DNA of 64,000 bases, taken from positions 62,001 through 126,000 of the forward strand of contig NZ_SORE01000018.1 in NCBI RefSeq assembly GCF_004366595.1, written 5' to 3'. A program made the position numbers and the translations under genes. Shown here piece by piece: positions 53,733 to 62,596 of this stretch (positions are counted from its first letter, which is position 1; each line of letters starts with the position of its first letter). The notes beneath the pieces were generated by a model. That model was not told the DNA's origin. It saw only the letters and a program-made list of their open reading frames with translations, and ran no database searches. This DNA is from Paraburkholderia rhizosphaerae. GTDB taxonomy: Bacteria; Pseudomonadota; Gammaproteobacteria; Burkholderiales; Burkholderiaceae.

Positions 53733-54275
53733 TTAGCCTGCGGACTGGCGCAGCGGTGCCGGCGGAACGACGGTGGTGACCTGCCCGGTTTTGACGTCGT
53801 AGACCAGACCCGACACGACGAGGCCATCGGGAAGTTCCTTGTTCGCACGAAGTGCCGCGGCGTCGAGGGCCACTGCCTTGTAGGGCTCCGTAATGGCAAG
53901 CCCATCAAGCGCCTCTGTCTCGACACCGAGATGCTTCGCGAGCAACGCAGGCGCATGCTTGTGACAGCCGATGATTCCGCAATCGGTGTGCTGGAGCAGG
54001 ACAAGGTTGCGCGCGCCGTCGGGGCGACCTGCCGCCCTGGCGAGAACGCTCAGTATGGACAGCGTTTCGAGCAACGGTTTGTTCAACCGGCCGCCTACGT
54101 TACGGATCACGGCCGCTTCACCCTGCTTCAAGCCCAGCACGTGCGCGGGGTCGACGCGCGGATCGACACAGCCGATCACGACCGTTCCTGTCGACGGCAT
54201 CATCTTGAGTTCGGGTGCGAATGCCGTTTTGGAGAAGTCGGCGTTGCGCTCCAGCATGACATCGTTGAAGTCCAT
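53733..54275 (-). CDS. Beta-class carbonic anhydrase
   Basis: This 180-residue protein carries the beta-class zinc set: Cys36 and Asp38-x-Arg40 in CVDPRVDP, then His96 and Cys99 in HTDCG. It also has the glycine-rich VIRNVGGRL. It would interconvert CO2 and bicarbonate. It is a little short but complete. The gene lies between nitrilase and the NmrA-type gene, all leftward, which may be one transcription unit (114- and 44-bp gaps). Confidence 0.9.
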   Translation of the reverse strand: MDFNDVMLERNADFSKTAFAPELKMMPSTGTVVIGCVDPRVDPAHVLGLKQGEAAVIRNVGGRLNKPLLETLSILSVLARAAGRPDGARNLVLLQHTDCGIIGCHKHAPALLAKHLGVETEALDGLAITEPYKAVALDAAALRANKELPDGLVVSGLVYDVKTGQVTTVVPPAPLRQSAG

Positions 54276-54389
54276 TTTTCATACTCCTGTATTTCGAGGG
54301 CGACGTGGCCCGGTCGAATTCGCCGTCATTGTCGTTTCGCACGGGCGTAACGCATTCGACGACGGGTATCGTGCGATTGCGCAAGCGGC

Positions 54390-55376
54390 TCAGGCGAGTA
54401 CTTCCGGCTGCTCGGCCGGTTCTTCTTCCGGTATGCGCAGCGATCGCTCTATCACGTGGTTCTTCGGCGTACGGTCGATCACGAGCCCCAGCACGTCGGG
54501 GCGGCTGTAATGGCCACGCGAATCCATCATGCGTTTGCGCTTGTCGATCTGCCAGAAATCCAGATCGGCGATGATCTCGCCTTCTCCTTCACGCAGCGGC
54601 TGACCGCCCATGAACTCGCCGTCAGGCGAAACGATGGCGGTGAAACAACCGCTGGAGATCGGGCCGAGCTGGGTTGTGTGGGTATCCTGCAGAATCTGCT
54701 GTTGCTGCTCAGGTGTGAGCCACGCGGTTGCGTTGACCACGAAAGCGCCGGCCTCCAGCGCGTGCTGACGGATGTTGACCGATATCTGCTCGGAGAATAG
54801 ATCGCCCGCAAACGAACCCGGGTACATGGCCGAATGAATTTCCTCACCGTCGGCCATCAGCGCATAGCGGGCCAACGGGTTATAGTGCTCCCAGCAGGCC
54901 AGTTGGCCTACGCGGCCCACAGCCGTATCGACGGCGCGCAGGCCTGAGCCGTCGCCCATTCCCCAGACCATTCGCTCGTGATAAGTCGGCGAGAGCTTGC
55001 GGCGGCGCTGCACGAGCGTGCCGTCGGCGTCGAATAGCAGTTGCGTGTTGTAGATCGTGCCGCTGTCGCGTTCATTGACGCCGATCGACACCACCATGCC
55101 GGCCTGTCGAGCCGCCTCGCCGATTGCGCGAGTCGAGTCTGACGGAACCGTCACGGCCTGCTCGAGCAGCTTGTAGTGCTCGGCGCCCATCGCAAACGGC
55201 GATTCGATGAACGAGAAGTACGGGTAATACGGAACGACGGTCTCCGGGAACGTCGCGAACTGGACGCCCTGCTGGCCGAGCGCCAGAATTTTTCTGACGA
55301 CCTTATCAACAGTGCCTTCCCGGCTATAGAGAACAGGCGCGATCTGGACGGCGGCGGCGCGGATGATTTTCGACAT
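54390..55376 (-). CDS. Nitrilase (Nit1-type)
   Basis: This 328-residue enzyme has all three catalytic positions: Glu45 in FPETVVPYYPYFSF, Lys127 in RRRKLSPTYHERM, and Cys161 in LACWEHYNPL. The spacing and the CWEHYNPL context match true nitrilases, which turn organic nitriles into carboxylates and ammonia, rather than amidases. Length is typical. It faces a GlxA-type regulator across 210 bp, a likely control pair. The natural nitrile cannot be told from sequence. Confidence 0.93.
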   Translation of the reverse strand: MSKIIRAAAVQIAPVLYSREGTVDKVVRKILALGQQGVQFATFPETVVPYYPYFSFIESPFAMGAEHYKLLEQAVTVPSDSTRAIGEAARQAGMVVSIGVNERDSGTIYNTQLLFDADGTLVQRRRKLSPTYHERMVWGMGDGSGLRAVDTAVGRVGQLACWEHYNPLARYALMADGEEIHSAMYPGSFAGDLFSEQISVNIRQHALEAGAFVVNATAWLTPEQQQQILQDTHTTQLGPISSGCFTAIVSPDGEFMGGQPLREGEGEIIADLDFWQIDKRKRMMDSRGHYSRPDVLGLVIDRTPKNHVIERSLRIPEEEPAEQPEVLA

Positions 55377-55586
55377 GATGGTGCTCCTTTCGCTGGCTGC
55401 GAGACGGATTTGAGAAGTGCTTGTACCTTAGCGCCGCGGGCCATTACGATGATGTCGTTGTTGCCACCATTCATGACATCCGTTGTCTGCGCAGCACGCG
55501 CACTACTCAGTTTCACCAGACTGCTATCTGGGAATCAGGTGGCGCCCATTCATGTCACATTCCATGTTGCGGATGGCGAACTAAAC

Positions 55587-56543
55587 ATGCACCGGATTGG
55601 CTTTATCGTACCGAGAAGATTTCAGATGATGAGTCTCGCGGCCCTCACTGTGTTCGAGGTGGCGAACATGCCTCCGGGAGGCTCGTGCTACGACATTCGT
55701 GTGTTGTCTGAACATGGCGGGCCTGTCGAGTCTTCTGGTGGCATGACATTGGAAACCGACGCGTTTGGAGATCCAGCATTCGACACGGTGATCGTGGGTT
55801 CCATCACGGAAATGACCATGCCGTCAGCCGACGCTGCCGTCCTCGCATTCGTGAAAGAGGCGGCCAAAGCATCGAGACGGATCACGTCGATCTGCAGCGG
55901 CGCATTCGTGCTCGCCGAGGCCGGACTGCTGGATGGCAGGCGCGCCACGATGCATTGGGCACATGCATCCGAATTCCGGGCGCGCTTCCCCAACGTCATC
56001 ACCGAAGAAGACCGGATTTTCGTCAACGACGGTCCCATCTGGACCTCGGCCGGGATGACGGCCGGCATCGACCTCGCCCTCGCGCTGCTCGATAACGACC
56101 TCGGCCCCGATGCCGCGAAACGGGTCGCCCGACTGCTTGTGATGAATCAGCGTCGGCTGGGCGGGCAAAAACAGCACTCCGCGCTGCTCGACATGACGCC
56201 AAAATCCGACCGGATCGAATCGGTGCTTGCGCACATCCGGCGCAACTTGCGCAATCCGCTCACCATTGAGGAGCTTGCGGACGTGGCGAACCTGAGCCCT
56301 CGCCAGTTCAGCCGCGCTTTTGTCGCCGAGACCGGTCAGTCGCCTGCGAAGGCAGTGGAACAGTTGCGCCTCGAAGCGGCCCGATTCATGATCGAACAAG
56401 GGCGGCACACCATTAACGTGGTGGCGCAGGAGACCGGCTTCGCGGACCGGGAGCGCATGCGCCGCGCGTTCGTCCGATCGTTCGGCGTGCCCGCCGACGT
56501 CCTGCGGAGGAACGCCCGGCGGGAACCGGTCACTGGTAGTTGA
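55587..56543 (+). CDS. GlxA-type AraC regulator with DJ-1/PfpI domain
   Basis: This 318-residue regulator has an N-terminal DJ-1/PfpI-like domain (residues 1-190) with the nucleophile elbow SICSGAFVLAEAGLLDGRRA and THW-like MHWAHA. The C-terminus holds two helix-turn-helix units (LTIEELADVANLSPRQFSRA and INVVAQETGFADRERMRRAF). The ATG at 55587 fits the domain start (MHRIGFIVP). It diverges from the nitrilase gene and probably controls it, as AraC-type regulators with this fold commonly control nitrogen-compound catabolism. Confidence 0.9.
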   Translation: MHRIGFIVPRRFQMMSLAALTVFEVANMPPGGSCYDIRVLSEHGGPVESSGGMTLETDAFGDPAFDTVIVGSITEMTMPSADAAVLAFVKEAAKASRRITSICSGAFVLAEAGLLDGRRATMHWAHASEFRARFPNVITEEDRIFVNDGPIWTSAGMTAGIDLALALLDNDLGPDAAKRVARLLVMNQRRLGGQKQHSALLDMTPKSDRIESVLAHIRRNLRNPLTIEELADVANLSPRQFSRAFVAETGQSPAKAVEQLRLEAARFMIEQGRHTINVVAQETGFADRERMRRAFVRSFGVPADVLRRNARREPVTGS

Positions 56544-56883
56544 AGTTTGATCGGTTGTTGTGCCGTCCCGCAGAGGCGAAAGACGAACGATCTGGTCGGG
56601 GATTTCCGCTGTTTCGCTTGTAGCGACGGCGAACGGCTGCAATTGGATAAGCTGCGGTCGCTTGGAACGTAACGACGAACGTCACCTCATGGCCGATTGG
56701 GTGAGGTCGCCAACGGCCGCTTACTGGCATTCCACTCCGCAAACTTGAAATTGGCTGACTGACCGGTTTGGCAGGTGCACATGCCGATTGCATGAGGCGG
56801 CGATCGGCCGTGAGCGGTCATTTACACTGGCGCAGCAAATGTCGGAAAGCCGAAAGGGGATGGTCACATATCTCAGTTCAGCG
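56544..56883. other. Intergenic region between GlxA and LysR genes
   Basis: I see no gene, repeat or strong hairpin in these 340 bp between two converging genes. Confidence 0.45.
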
Positions 56884-57783
56884 TCACGCTGAACGCTTTG
56901 CGATCCTTGAAATCAATTCGTCCACCCGCGACAGAAACAGGCTGACAATCGGCGCCTTATTGCCTGGGCTGTAACCCACGGCCAGCTCTATGGTCGGAAC
57001 ATCCCCTTCTAGCGGCCGGCTCACGACGGACCATGGCATCAGGTTCTGCACATAGGCCGGTATCAGCGTCACGGCGCGCATCGAAGCAATCAGCGACATC
57101 ACCATCGCCGGATTGTCGACGCTTTGCGCGACGTCCACTTCGACGCCCGCTTTGGCCAGATAAGCGTCGATCACCTGTCTCAGCGCCTTGGCTTTGTCCG
57201 CCATCGCGATGAACGGCTCGTGCCGGAGTTCCTCCGCACGCACCGTTTTGCGCGCAGTCAATGGATGGTCGCTCGGCATCAGCACGACGAGCGGTTCCTT
57301 GCCGACGACCTTGTACTCGAGGCCGTATCCGGGCTCGGCTCGCATAAACGCCACGTCGAGCTTGCCGTGCGCCAGTGCGGCGGCCAGTTCCGTCGAATAG
57401 TCGCTGGAGACGGAAACCTCGATATTCGGCAACTCCTCACGCAACAGGTGCATCGCGTCGGTCAGCCATGTCATTTCCTGACCCGTCAGAAAGCCCAGCG
57501 CAAAGCGCGGTTTTGCCGGCTGCGCTGCGCGCCGTGCCGCCTCCACGGCTGTGTCCAGCTGAGCTATCGCGAGCCGCGCATGATCGATGAAGGCCTTGCC
57601 CGCGTCGGTCAGTTCGACGCCGCGCGCGCTGCGGACCAGCAGTTCCACGCCGACCTGATCCTCCAGATCGCGAATTTGCCGGCTTAACGACGGTTGCGAA
57701 GTATGCAGCCGTTTTTCAGCCGCCTCCGTCAGGCTGCCGGTCTCGGCTACCGCAATGAAGTACCGCAAATGACGCAGTTCCAT
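56884..57783 (-). CDS. LysR-family regulator (copy B of a paralogous pair)
   Basis: This 299-residue protein starts MELRHLRYFIAVAETGSLTE and has RLHTSQPSLSRQIRDLEDQV in the helix-turn-helix, nearly the same as the LysR at 51544. The sensor domain begins RFALGFLTGQEMTWL. The ATG at 57783 gives the family N-terminus. It is divergent from two SDR genes that start at 57936 and 58732 and is likely their regulator. Upstream it carries the same 9-bp box and palindrome layout as the other copy. Confidence 0.9.
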   Translation of the reverse strand: MELRHLRYFIAVAETGSLTEAAEKRLHTSQPSLSRQIRDLEDQVGVELLVRSARGVELTDAGKAFIDHARLAIAQLDTAVEAARRAAQPAKPRFALGFLTGQEMTWLTDAMHLLREELPNIEVSVSSDYSTELAAALAHGKLDVAFMRAEPGYGLEYKVVGKEPLVVLMPSDHPLTARKTVRAEELRHEPFIAMADKAKALRQVIDAYLAKAGVEVDVAQSVDNPAMVMSLIASMRAVTLIPAYVQNLMPWSVVSRPLEGDVPTIELAVGYSPGNKAPIVSLFLSRVDELISRIAKRSA

Positions 57784-57795
57784 GGTCTCTCGCTC

Positions 57796-57834
57796 CATGC
57801 CTGTCAGGCATGCACCCAAGCTTTCAAAGTCTTT
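57796..57834 (-). promoter_or_regulatory. Composite leader element B: box plus palindrome before LysR gene
   Basis: On the minus strand: AAAGACTTT (57834-57826), 14 bp, then CATGCCTGACAGGCATG (57812-57796) with perfect 7-bp arms. The palindrome ends 12 bp before the ATG. Box sequence, spacing and palindrome core equal those of element A while the 14-bp spacers differ, so selection on the sites is likely. Confidence 0.65.
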
Positions 57835-57935
57835 TTAATCGACCCGGCAAGCACGTAGATTAGCCCTGTCATCAATTTCCTCACCGCGAACGCCACTAAG
57901 CCATACGTCGCAGCGATGCCTCACAGGAGTTTCTC

Positions 57936-58682
57936 ATGAACCGCCCCGTCGTCCTCATCACCGGCGCGCTGACCGGCATCGGTCGCGCCACCGCCATCGC
58001 TTTCGCCCGCTCCGGAGCGCGGCTCGTCGTCTCCGGCCGTCGCCCCGCAGAGGGTGCAGCCCTCGAGGCCGAGTTGCGCGAGCTGGGCGCTGAAGCCTTC
58101 TTCGTTCAGGCCGACGTCCGCCATGACGAAGAGGTCCGCAGTCTCATCGATCAAGCCGTTTCCCGGTTCGGCAGGCTGGACATCGCGGTCAACAATGCCG
58201 GCACAGAAGGCACGCCTGGGCCGGTAACCGATGTGTCCGCTGACAGCTATGCCGCTACCTTCGACACCAACGTGCTAGGCATGCTGTTGAGCCTCAAGCA
58301 CGAACTGCGCGTCATGACGGCCCAACGTTCCGGCAGCGTGATCAACATCTCGTCGACTTACGGCCACGAAGGTGCGGCCTATGCCGCCATTTACGCCGGC
58401 AGCAAGCACGCCGTCGAAGGGTTCACCCGATCGACGGCGCTCGAAGTGGCCAGCACGGGGGTGCGCGTCAATGCGGTCGCGCCAGGACCGACCGACACCG
58501 GCATGCTCGACCGCTTTACCGGCACACCAGAGAGGAAAGCGGCGCTGGCACGTGGCGTGCCGCTCGCGCGTATCGGTAACCCGGCGGACATCGCCGCAGC
58601 GGTGCTCTATCTGGCGTCCGAAGGCGCGGCCTTCGTGACGGGGCAGATCGTCACGGTCGACGGCGGCAAGACGGCTGGCTGA
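57936..58682 (+). CDS. SDR-family oxidoreductase
   Basis: This 248-residue classical SDR has TGALTGIG at residues 9-16, NNAG in AVNNAGTEG, Ser in NISSTYG, and the Tyr-x3-Lys YAGSK near residue 155. The end LASEGAAFVTGQIVTVDGGKTAG is the normal family C-terminus. It likely uses NADP(H) or NAD(H) on an alcohol or ketone. AGGAG precedes the ATG. It is 152 bp from the divergent LysR gene and 49 bp before a second SDR gene, so the two probably form a unit under that regulator. Confidence 0.92.
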   Translation: MNRPVVLITGALTGIGRATAIAFARSGARLVVSGRRPAEGAALEAELRELGAEAFFVQADVRHDEEVRSLIDQAVSRFGRLDIAVNNAGTEGTPGPVTDVSADSYAATFDTNVLGMLLSLKHELRVMTAQRSGSVINISSTYGHEGAAYAAIYAGSKHAVEGFTRSTALEVASTGVRVNAVAPGPTDTGMLDRFTGTPERKAALARGVPLARIGNPADIAAAVLYLASEGAAFVTGQIVTVDGGKTAG

Positions 58683-58731
58683 TCCGCGCTTTCTTCCCTC
58701 CCCTACCCTCTGATGCCGGGAGTATCGAATC

Positions 58732-59568
58732 ATGAACACGCTATCGGGCAAGACCGCGCTGGTGACCGGCGCATCACGCGGCATCGGCCGCGCCAGCGCG
58801 CTTGCGCTGGCGAAGGCAGGTGCCCAGGTGCTGGTGCACTATGGCCGAGGCGCGCAGGAGGCCGACGCTGTCGTCGCGGAGATAAGGAAAGCGGGCGGTA
58901 CAGCCGAGAAGGTTGCCGCTGACCTGCGCGCCGCTGATGGTCCACACCTGCTCGCGCAGCGGACGCGCGCGATCGTCGGCGGCCGCCTCGACATCCTGGT
59001 TGCCAATGCCGGCATTTCCGGCGCGGCGACGATTGAAGAAACAACAGTCGAACACTTCGACAACCTGTTCGCGGTGAACGTACGCGCGCCGTTCTTCCTT
59101 GTTCAGCAACTGCTGCCCGTGATGTGCAAGGGCAGCAGCATCGCGCTGCTTTCTTCGCTAGCCGCGCGCGCGGCGCTCGGCACGCTGGCCGCCTATGCGG
59201 CCACCAAGGGCGCCATCGACACGCTCGTCAAACATTTCGGCGCGGCGCTCGGTGACCGGGGCATTCGGGTCAATGCTGTCGCGCCCGGTGTGGTGCCGAC
59301 CGATATGTCCAGTTTCGCGAAGACTGAAGCAGGACAAGACTTCGCGATCGGCATTCAGGCGCTAAAACGCATGGCGCAACCAGATGACATCGGTGCGGCT
59401 GTGGCCGAGGCCTCCCGCATGGATCACAATAACGGCGTCCCATCCCGGGTAAGGATTGACTTCGGTCAAATCAGATGGTCGAACCGCAATCAAAATGAAG
59501 TCTTCTCGCCGAACCGACCCTTTGCTTGCGGTGACACGATCACGGCGTTACCTGCACGAGCGGAATGA
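58732..59568 (+). CDS. SDR-family oxidoreductase with altered C-terminus
   Basis: The first 220 residues are normal: TGASRGIG (13-20), ANAG in LVANAGISG, SSLA near residue 140, YAATK as the Tyr-x3-Lys, and RVNAVAPGVVPTDMS. At about residue 225 (QPDDIGAAVAE) the expected family ending, which carries the ITGxxxxVDGG motif, is missing. Instead 50 unrelated residues (EASRMDHNNGVPSRVRIDFG and on) run to a stop that overlaps the next gene start. The break lies near 59405. Since the final strand and substrate loop are lost, the enzyme is probably impaired. Confidence 0.78.
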   Translation: MNTLSGKTALVTGASRGIGRASALALAKAGAQVLVHYGRGAQEADAVVAEIRKAGGTAEKVAADLRAADGPHLLAQRTRAIVGGRLDILVANAGISGAATIEETTVEHFDNLFAVNVRAPFFLVQQLLPVMCKGSSIALLSSLAARAALGTLAAYAATKGAIDTLVKHFGAALGDRGIRVNAVAPGVVPTDMSSFAKTEAGQDFAIGIQALKRMAQPDDIGAAVAEASRMDHNNGVPSRVRIDFGQIRWSNRNQNEVFSPNRPFACGDTITALPARAE

Positions 59569-61223
59569 TGAGCCTCAGAATTCCCGTCCTCGCGGTGTTC
59601 TTCATGATGCTGGCTGCTCCGCTTCAGGCTGCAAGTGGGGAGGCTCTGCCGGACGCGGCCCCCGTCCTTGAGTCGGCACTGGAAACGGCTCCGGTCGACA
59701 TCGACGGTCAGCTCCTGTTCAAGGTCCGCGGGGTTTCGTCGTTTCCCGCCGAGGAACGCGCCCAGGCCATCAGGAGACGCATCGAAAAGGTAGCCGCGGA
59801 CCTCTCATTCCCGAGCGACGGTTTGAGTACCGAGGTCGTTGAGAACGTCACGATGATCATGGCCGGGGAAACTACGCTGATGATCGTGAGCGAAGCGGAT
59901 GCCCGGTTGGAACACACGAGCCGCGACCATCTTGCCACGTTGAATCTGATACGAATCCAACGGGCCATCGACGAATACCGGCAGTCCCGTAGAAACGACG
60001 TCATGCTCAAAGCGGGGCTGTATGGTGCCGGAGCCACGGCCCTACTGGCACTCGGTATCGCAGTTCTGCTCGTGCTCAACCGGTGGTTAGACAAGGCGCT
60101 CTCGCACGTTCTGGAGAGTCGTGTGCACGCCGTGGGCATCCAGTCTTTTGAGATTGTGCGTTCCGAGACTATCTGGAAGACATTTCATGGACTGATGCTT
60201 GTGATTGGCGTCGCAACCATCGTTGTGTCCGCGTATGCCTACCTGCATTACGTACTTGCGCTCTTTCCCTGGACCCGCTCCCTCTCCAACGGCCTATTCA
60301 TCATTGCCGCTGGTGCGGTCGAGCGTATGGGCAAATCCGTGGGTGCGATGATCCCGGACATTCTCATTCTGGCCATCATTTATTATTTGTCCCGGTTCGT
60401 TCTGCGCCGGACCCAACGTTTCTTCGATGCGATGGCGCAGAAGCGCGTCACCTTCGCGCAATTCGAGCCGGAATGGGCCCTCCCGACCTACAAGCTTGTC
60501 CGGGTTTTGATCGTGGCCTTCGCGCTTATCGTCGCGTACCCGTACATCCCCGGCTCCGAGTCTGCCGCCTTCAAAGGGATTTCGATCTTCATCGGTCTGG
60601 TGATCTCCCTCGGCTCGTCGACCGCGATTTCCAATCTCATTGCCGGTTATCTGATGACGTATCGAAGGGTGTTCAAGGTCGGGGACCGGGTGAAGGTGGG
60701 AGAGGTGATCGGGGAGGTGATCGCCATCCGCCTCCAGGTGACCCATCTGCGGACGGTCAAGAACGAAGAGGTCACGATTCCCAATTCCCAGATCCTGAAC
60801 GGCGACGTCACGAACTTCAGCTCCATGGCAGGTACCCGGGGATTGATCCTACATACCACGGTCGGAATTGGGTACGAGACCCCCTGGCGACAGGTTGAGG
60901 CCTTGCTACGTATGGCCGCGGAGCGAACTTTGGGCGTGCTCAGGGAGCCGCAGCCGTTCATTCTGCTCATCAAGCTGGGGGACTTTGCGGTCACCTACGA
61001 ACTGAATGTCTATATCCATGACCCGCATCTGATCGCCCGGATCTATGCGGACCTGCACCGGCACATACTCGATGTCTTCAACGAGTACGGGGTGCAAATC
61101 ATGACGCCTGCTTACGAGGGCGATCCCGACCAACCGAAGGTTGTCCCGCGGGAGCAGTGGTATACGGCACCGGCATCGCCCGATGAGAGGAAGGCGAGTT
61201 CGACTACTGACGATCGCCCGTAG
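59565..61223 (+). CDS. MscS-family mechanosensitive channel
   Basis: This 552-residue protein has a signal-like start (MMSLRIPVLAVFFMMLAAPL), a periplasmic domain of about 130 residues, then several membrane segments. The pore helix and beta domain GLVISLGSSTAISNLIAGYL followed by YRRVFKVGDRVKVGEVIGEV (about residues 345-385) are diagnostic of MscS. The C-terminus continues with VTIPNSQILNGDVTNFS. It would open under membrane tension and release solutes in osmotic downshock. Its ATG overlaps the stop of the damaged SDR gene, a join that may be new. Confidence 0.92.
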   Translation: MMSLRIPVLAVFFMMLAAPLQAASGEALPDAAPVLESALETAPVDIDGQLLFKVRGVSSFPAEERAQAIRRRIEKVAADLSFPSDGLSTEVVENVTMIMAGETTLMIVSEADARLEHTSRDHLATLNLIRIQRAIDEYRQSRRNDVMLKAGLYGAGATALLALGIAVLLVLNRWLDKALSHVLESRVHAVGIQSFEIVRSETIWKTFHGLMLVIGVATIVVSAYAYLHYVLALFPWTRSLSNGLFIIAAGAVERMGKSVGAMIPDILILAIIYYLSRFVLRRTQRFFDAMAQKRVTFAQFEPEWALPTYKLVRVLIVAFALIVAYPYIPGSESAAFKGISIFIGLVISLGSSTAISNLIAGYLMTYRRVFKVGDRVKVGEVIGEVIAIRLQVTHLRTVKNEEVTIPNSQILNGDVTNFSSMAGTRGLILHTTVGIGYETPWRQVEALLRMAAERTLGVLREPQPFILLIKLGDFAVTYELNVYIHDPHLIARIYADLHRHILDVFNEYGVQIMTPAYEGDPDQPKVVPREQWYTAPASPDERKASSTTDDRP

Positions 61224-61262
61224 CGGAGAAAGAGACGCATCGTCGCGATTTCCGGAGGTGAA

Positions 61263-61943
61263 TCACCGCAAGCCTTCGGCGAAGAACCACGCCGCCATCG
61301 TCCGTGCCAGTTCGAGCACGACCTCCGCGTCCGTCCGGCCGGAGGACGCGCGCACGTGTAACGAATGATCTGCGTCGTCCACCAGATGCAGCGCGGCGCG
61401 TGGCCCCAGCGTCTCGACGACCGACCTCAGCAGGTGAAGCTCTGCCAGCTTGTCGCGCGTGCCCTGCAGAAAGAGAAGTGGCACCGTGACGTCCGCCAGG
61501 TGCCGTGCCCGCTCCACGCCGGGCGCGCCCGCCGGGTGCAACGGGAACGCGACGAAAGCGAGGCCACGCACGCCGTCGAGTGGGGAGATGGCTTGGGCTT
61601 GGGACGTCATGCGGCCGCCGTACGATCTGCCGCCGGCGAAGAGCGGCAGGGCTGGCAGCCGCCGGCGGGCCTCCGCGACGGCTGCCTGCACGGCAGCATG
61701 TGCCACGGCCGGCGAGTCCACCCGCCTGGAGCCCCGCTCCATGTACGGAAACTGGTAGCGCAATGTGGCGACGTTGGCCGCCGCAAGCGCGTCGGCCAAC
61801 GACGACATGCCGGCGTGCTGCATGCCCGCCCCGGCACCGTGCGCGAAGACATACAGGGCTCGTGCGCCCTCCGGCACCCGGAGGAGCGCAGAGACCTTGG
61901 TGCCGTCGGGCAGTGCTATGGAAAGCGATTCTGGTTCGTCCAT
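61263..61943 (-). CDS. Alpha/beta hydrolase of KANL3/Tex30 type
   Basis: This 226-residue hydrolase shows YVFAHGAGAGMQHAGMSSLA in the oxyanion region, the nucleophile in FAGGRSYGGRM (G-R-S-Y-G), an acid candidate in LFLQGTRDKLAE, and the His in VDDADHSLHV. This order fits the small bacterial alpha/beta hydrolases related to KANL3/Tex30. The ATG at 61943 gives the family N-terminus; the 38 extra upstream codons are not conserved-looking. Its gene converges with the MscS gene. Substrate is unknown. Confidence 0.85.
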   Translation of the reverse strand: MDEPESLSIALPDGTKVSALLRVPEGARALYVFAHGAGAGMQHAGMSSLADALAAANVATLRYQFPYMERGSRRVDSPAVAHAAVQAAVAEARRRLPALPLFAGGRSYGGRMTSQAQAISPLDGVRGLAFVAFPLHPAGAPGVERARHLADVTVPLLFLQGTRDKLAELHLLRSVVETLGPRAALHLVDDADHSLHVRASSGRTDAEVVLELARTMAAWFFAEGLR

Positions 61944-62221
61944 CGTATTCAGGTCGTGTCGTTGCGGCCTTAGCGCCGATTCTGCATCAGTGAGGCATCG
62001 GGGTGTGTTTGTGGCGGCCTCCGGCAAGGCATGCACAGGTGTTCTGGGTTCGGCCATGAACAGTCAGTCGACGCGGACAGCCAAAACGTTGACAATCTGT
62101 GTCCCTAACTCCCCGTGTGTTGAGCCTCAGACACCAGCCAGCCACAAGCGGTCAATCGACGTGCAGGTCCAGATCGCCGACAATCCAGTGCCACCAGTGG
62201 ACACCAGGCGTTGAACGACAT

Positions 62222-62470
62222 ATGAATTTCACCTTCCAGCCGCGATGGAAAGAAGAGCTTGTTTGTTCAAGTTCACTTGGCGAATTGATTCTCGAAATGC
62301 CCATGGGTGTTCCCTCCATCTATCTACCAACCGAAGCGGTGTGGCAAGCCGCTGCACCCGAATGGGCACGACCGTACTGGAACTCGATTCACGTGCAACT
62401 GAAAGCGTGGTGCGCACTCCGTGACATTCCCCTTTTTGTGGACGATACGGCAAGCGTATTCACGCAGTAG
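62222..62470 (+). CDS. Small hypothetical protein of Burkholderia type
   Basis: This 82-residue protein is MNFTFQPRWKEELVCSSSLG, then ELILEMPMGVPSIYLPTEAV, WQAAAPEWARPYWNSIHVQL and KAWCALRDIPLFVDDTASVF. The aromatic-rich, ordered composition marks it as real. I recall similar short proteins in Burkholderia genomes but know no function. The ATG at 62222 is chosen because the preceding frame to 62099 is not protein-like. No partner gene is obvious. Confidence 0.68.
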   Translation: MNFTFQPRWKEELVCSSSLGELILEMPMGVPSIYLPTEAVWQAAAPEWARPYWNSIHVQLKAWCALRDIPLFVDDTASVFTQ

Positions 62471-62596
62471 CGCCCCATAGCGAACTCGCGACTCAGTCAG
62501 GTTCTTGTGCCAGTGACGTAGAGAAAGTCGACGCAGTGTGCGCTACCGTTCAACTGATTTTTCATAAGCAGTCATTCAACCACGCCCCTCTGATTT

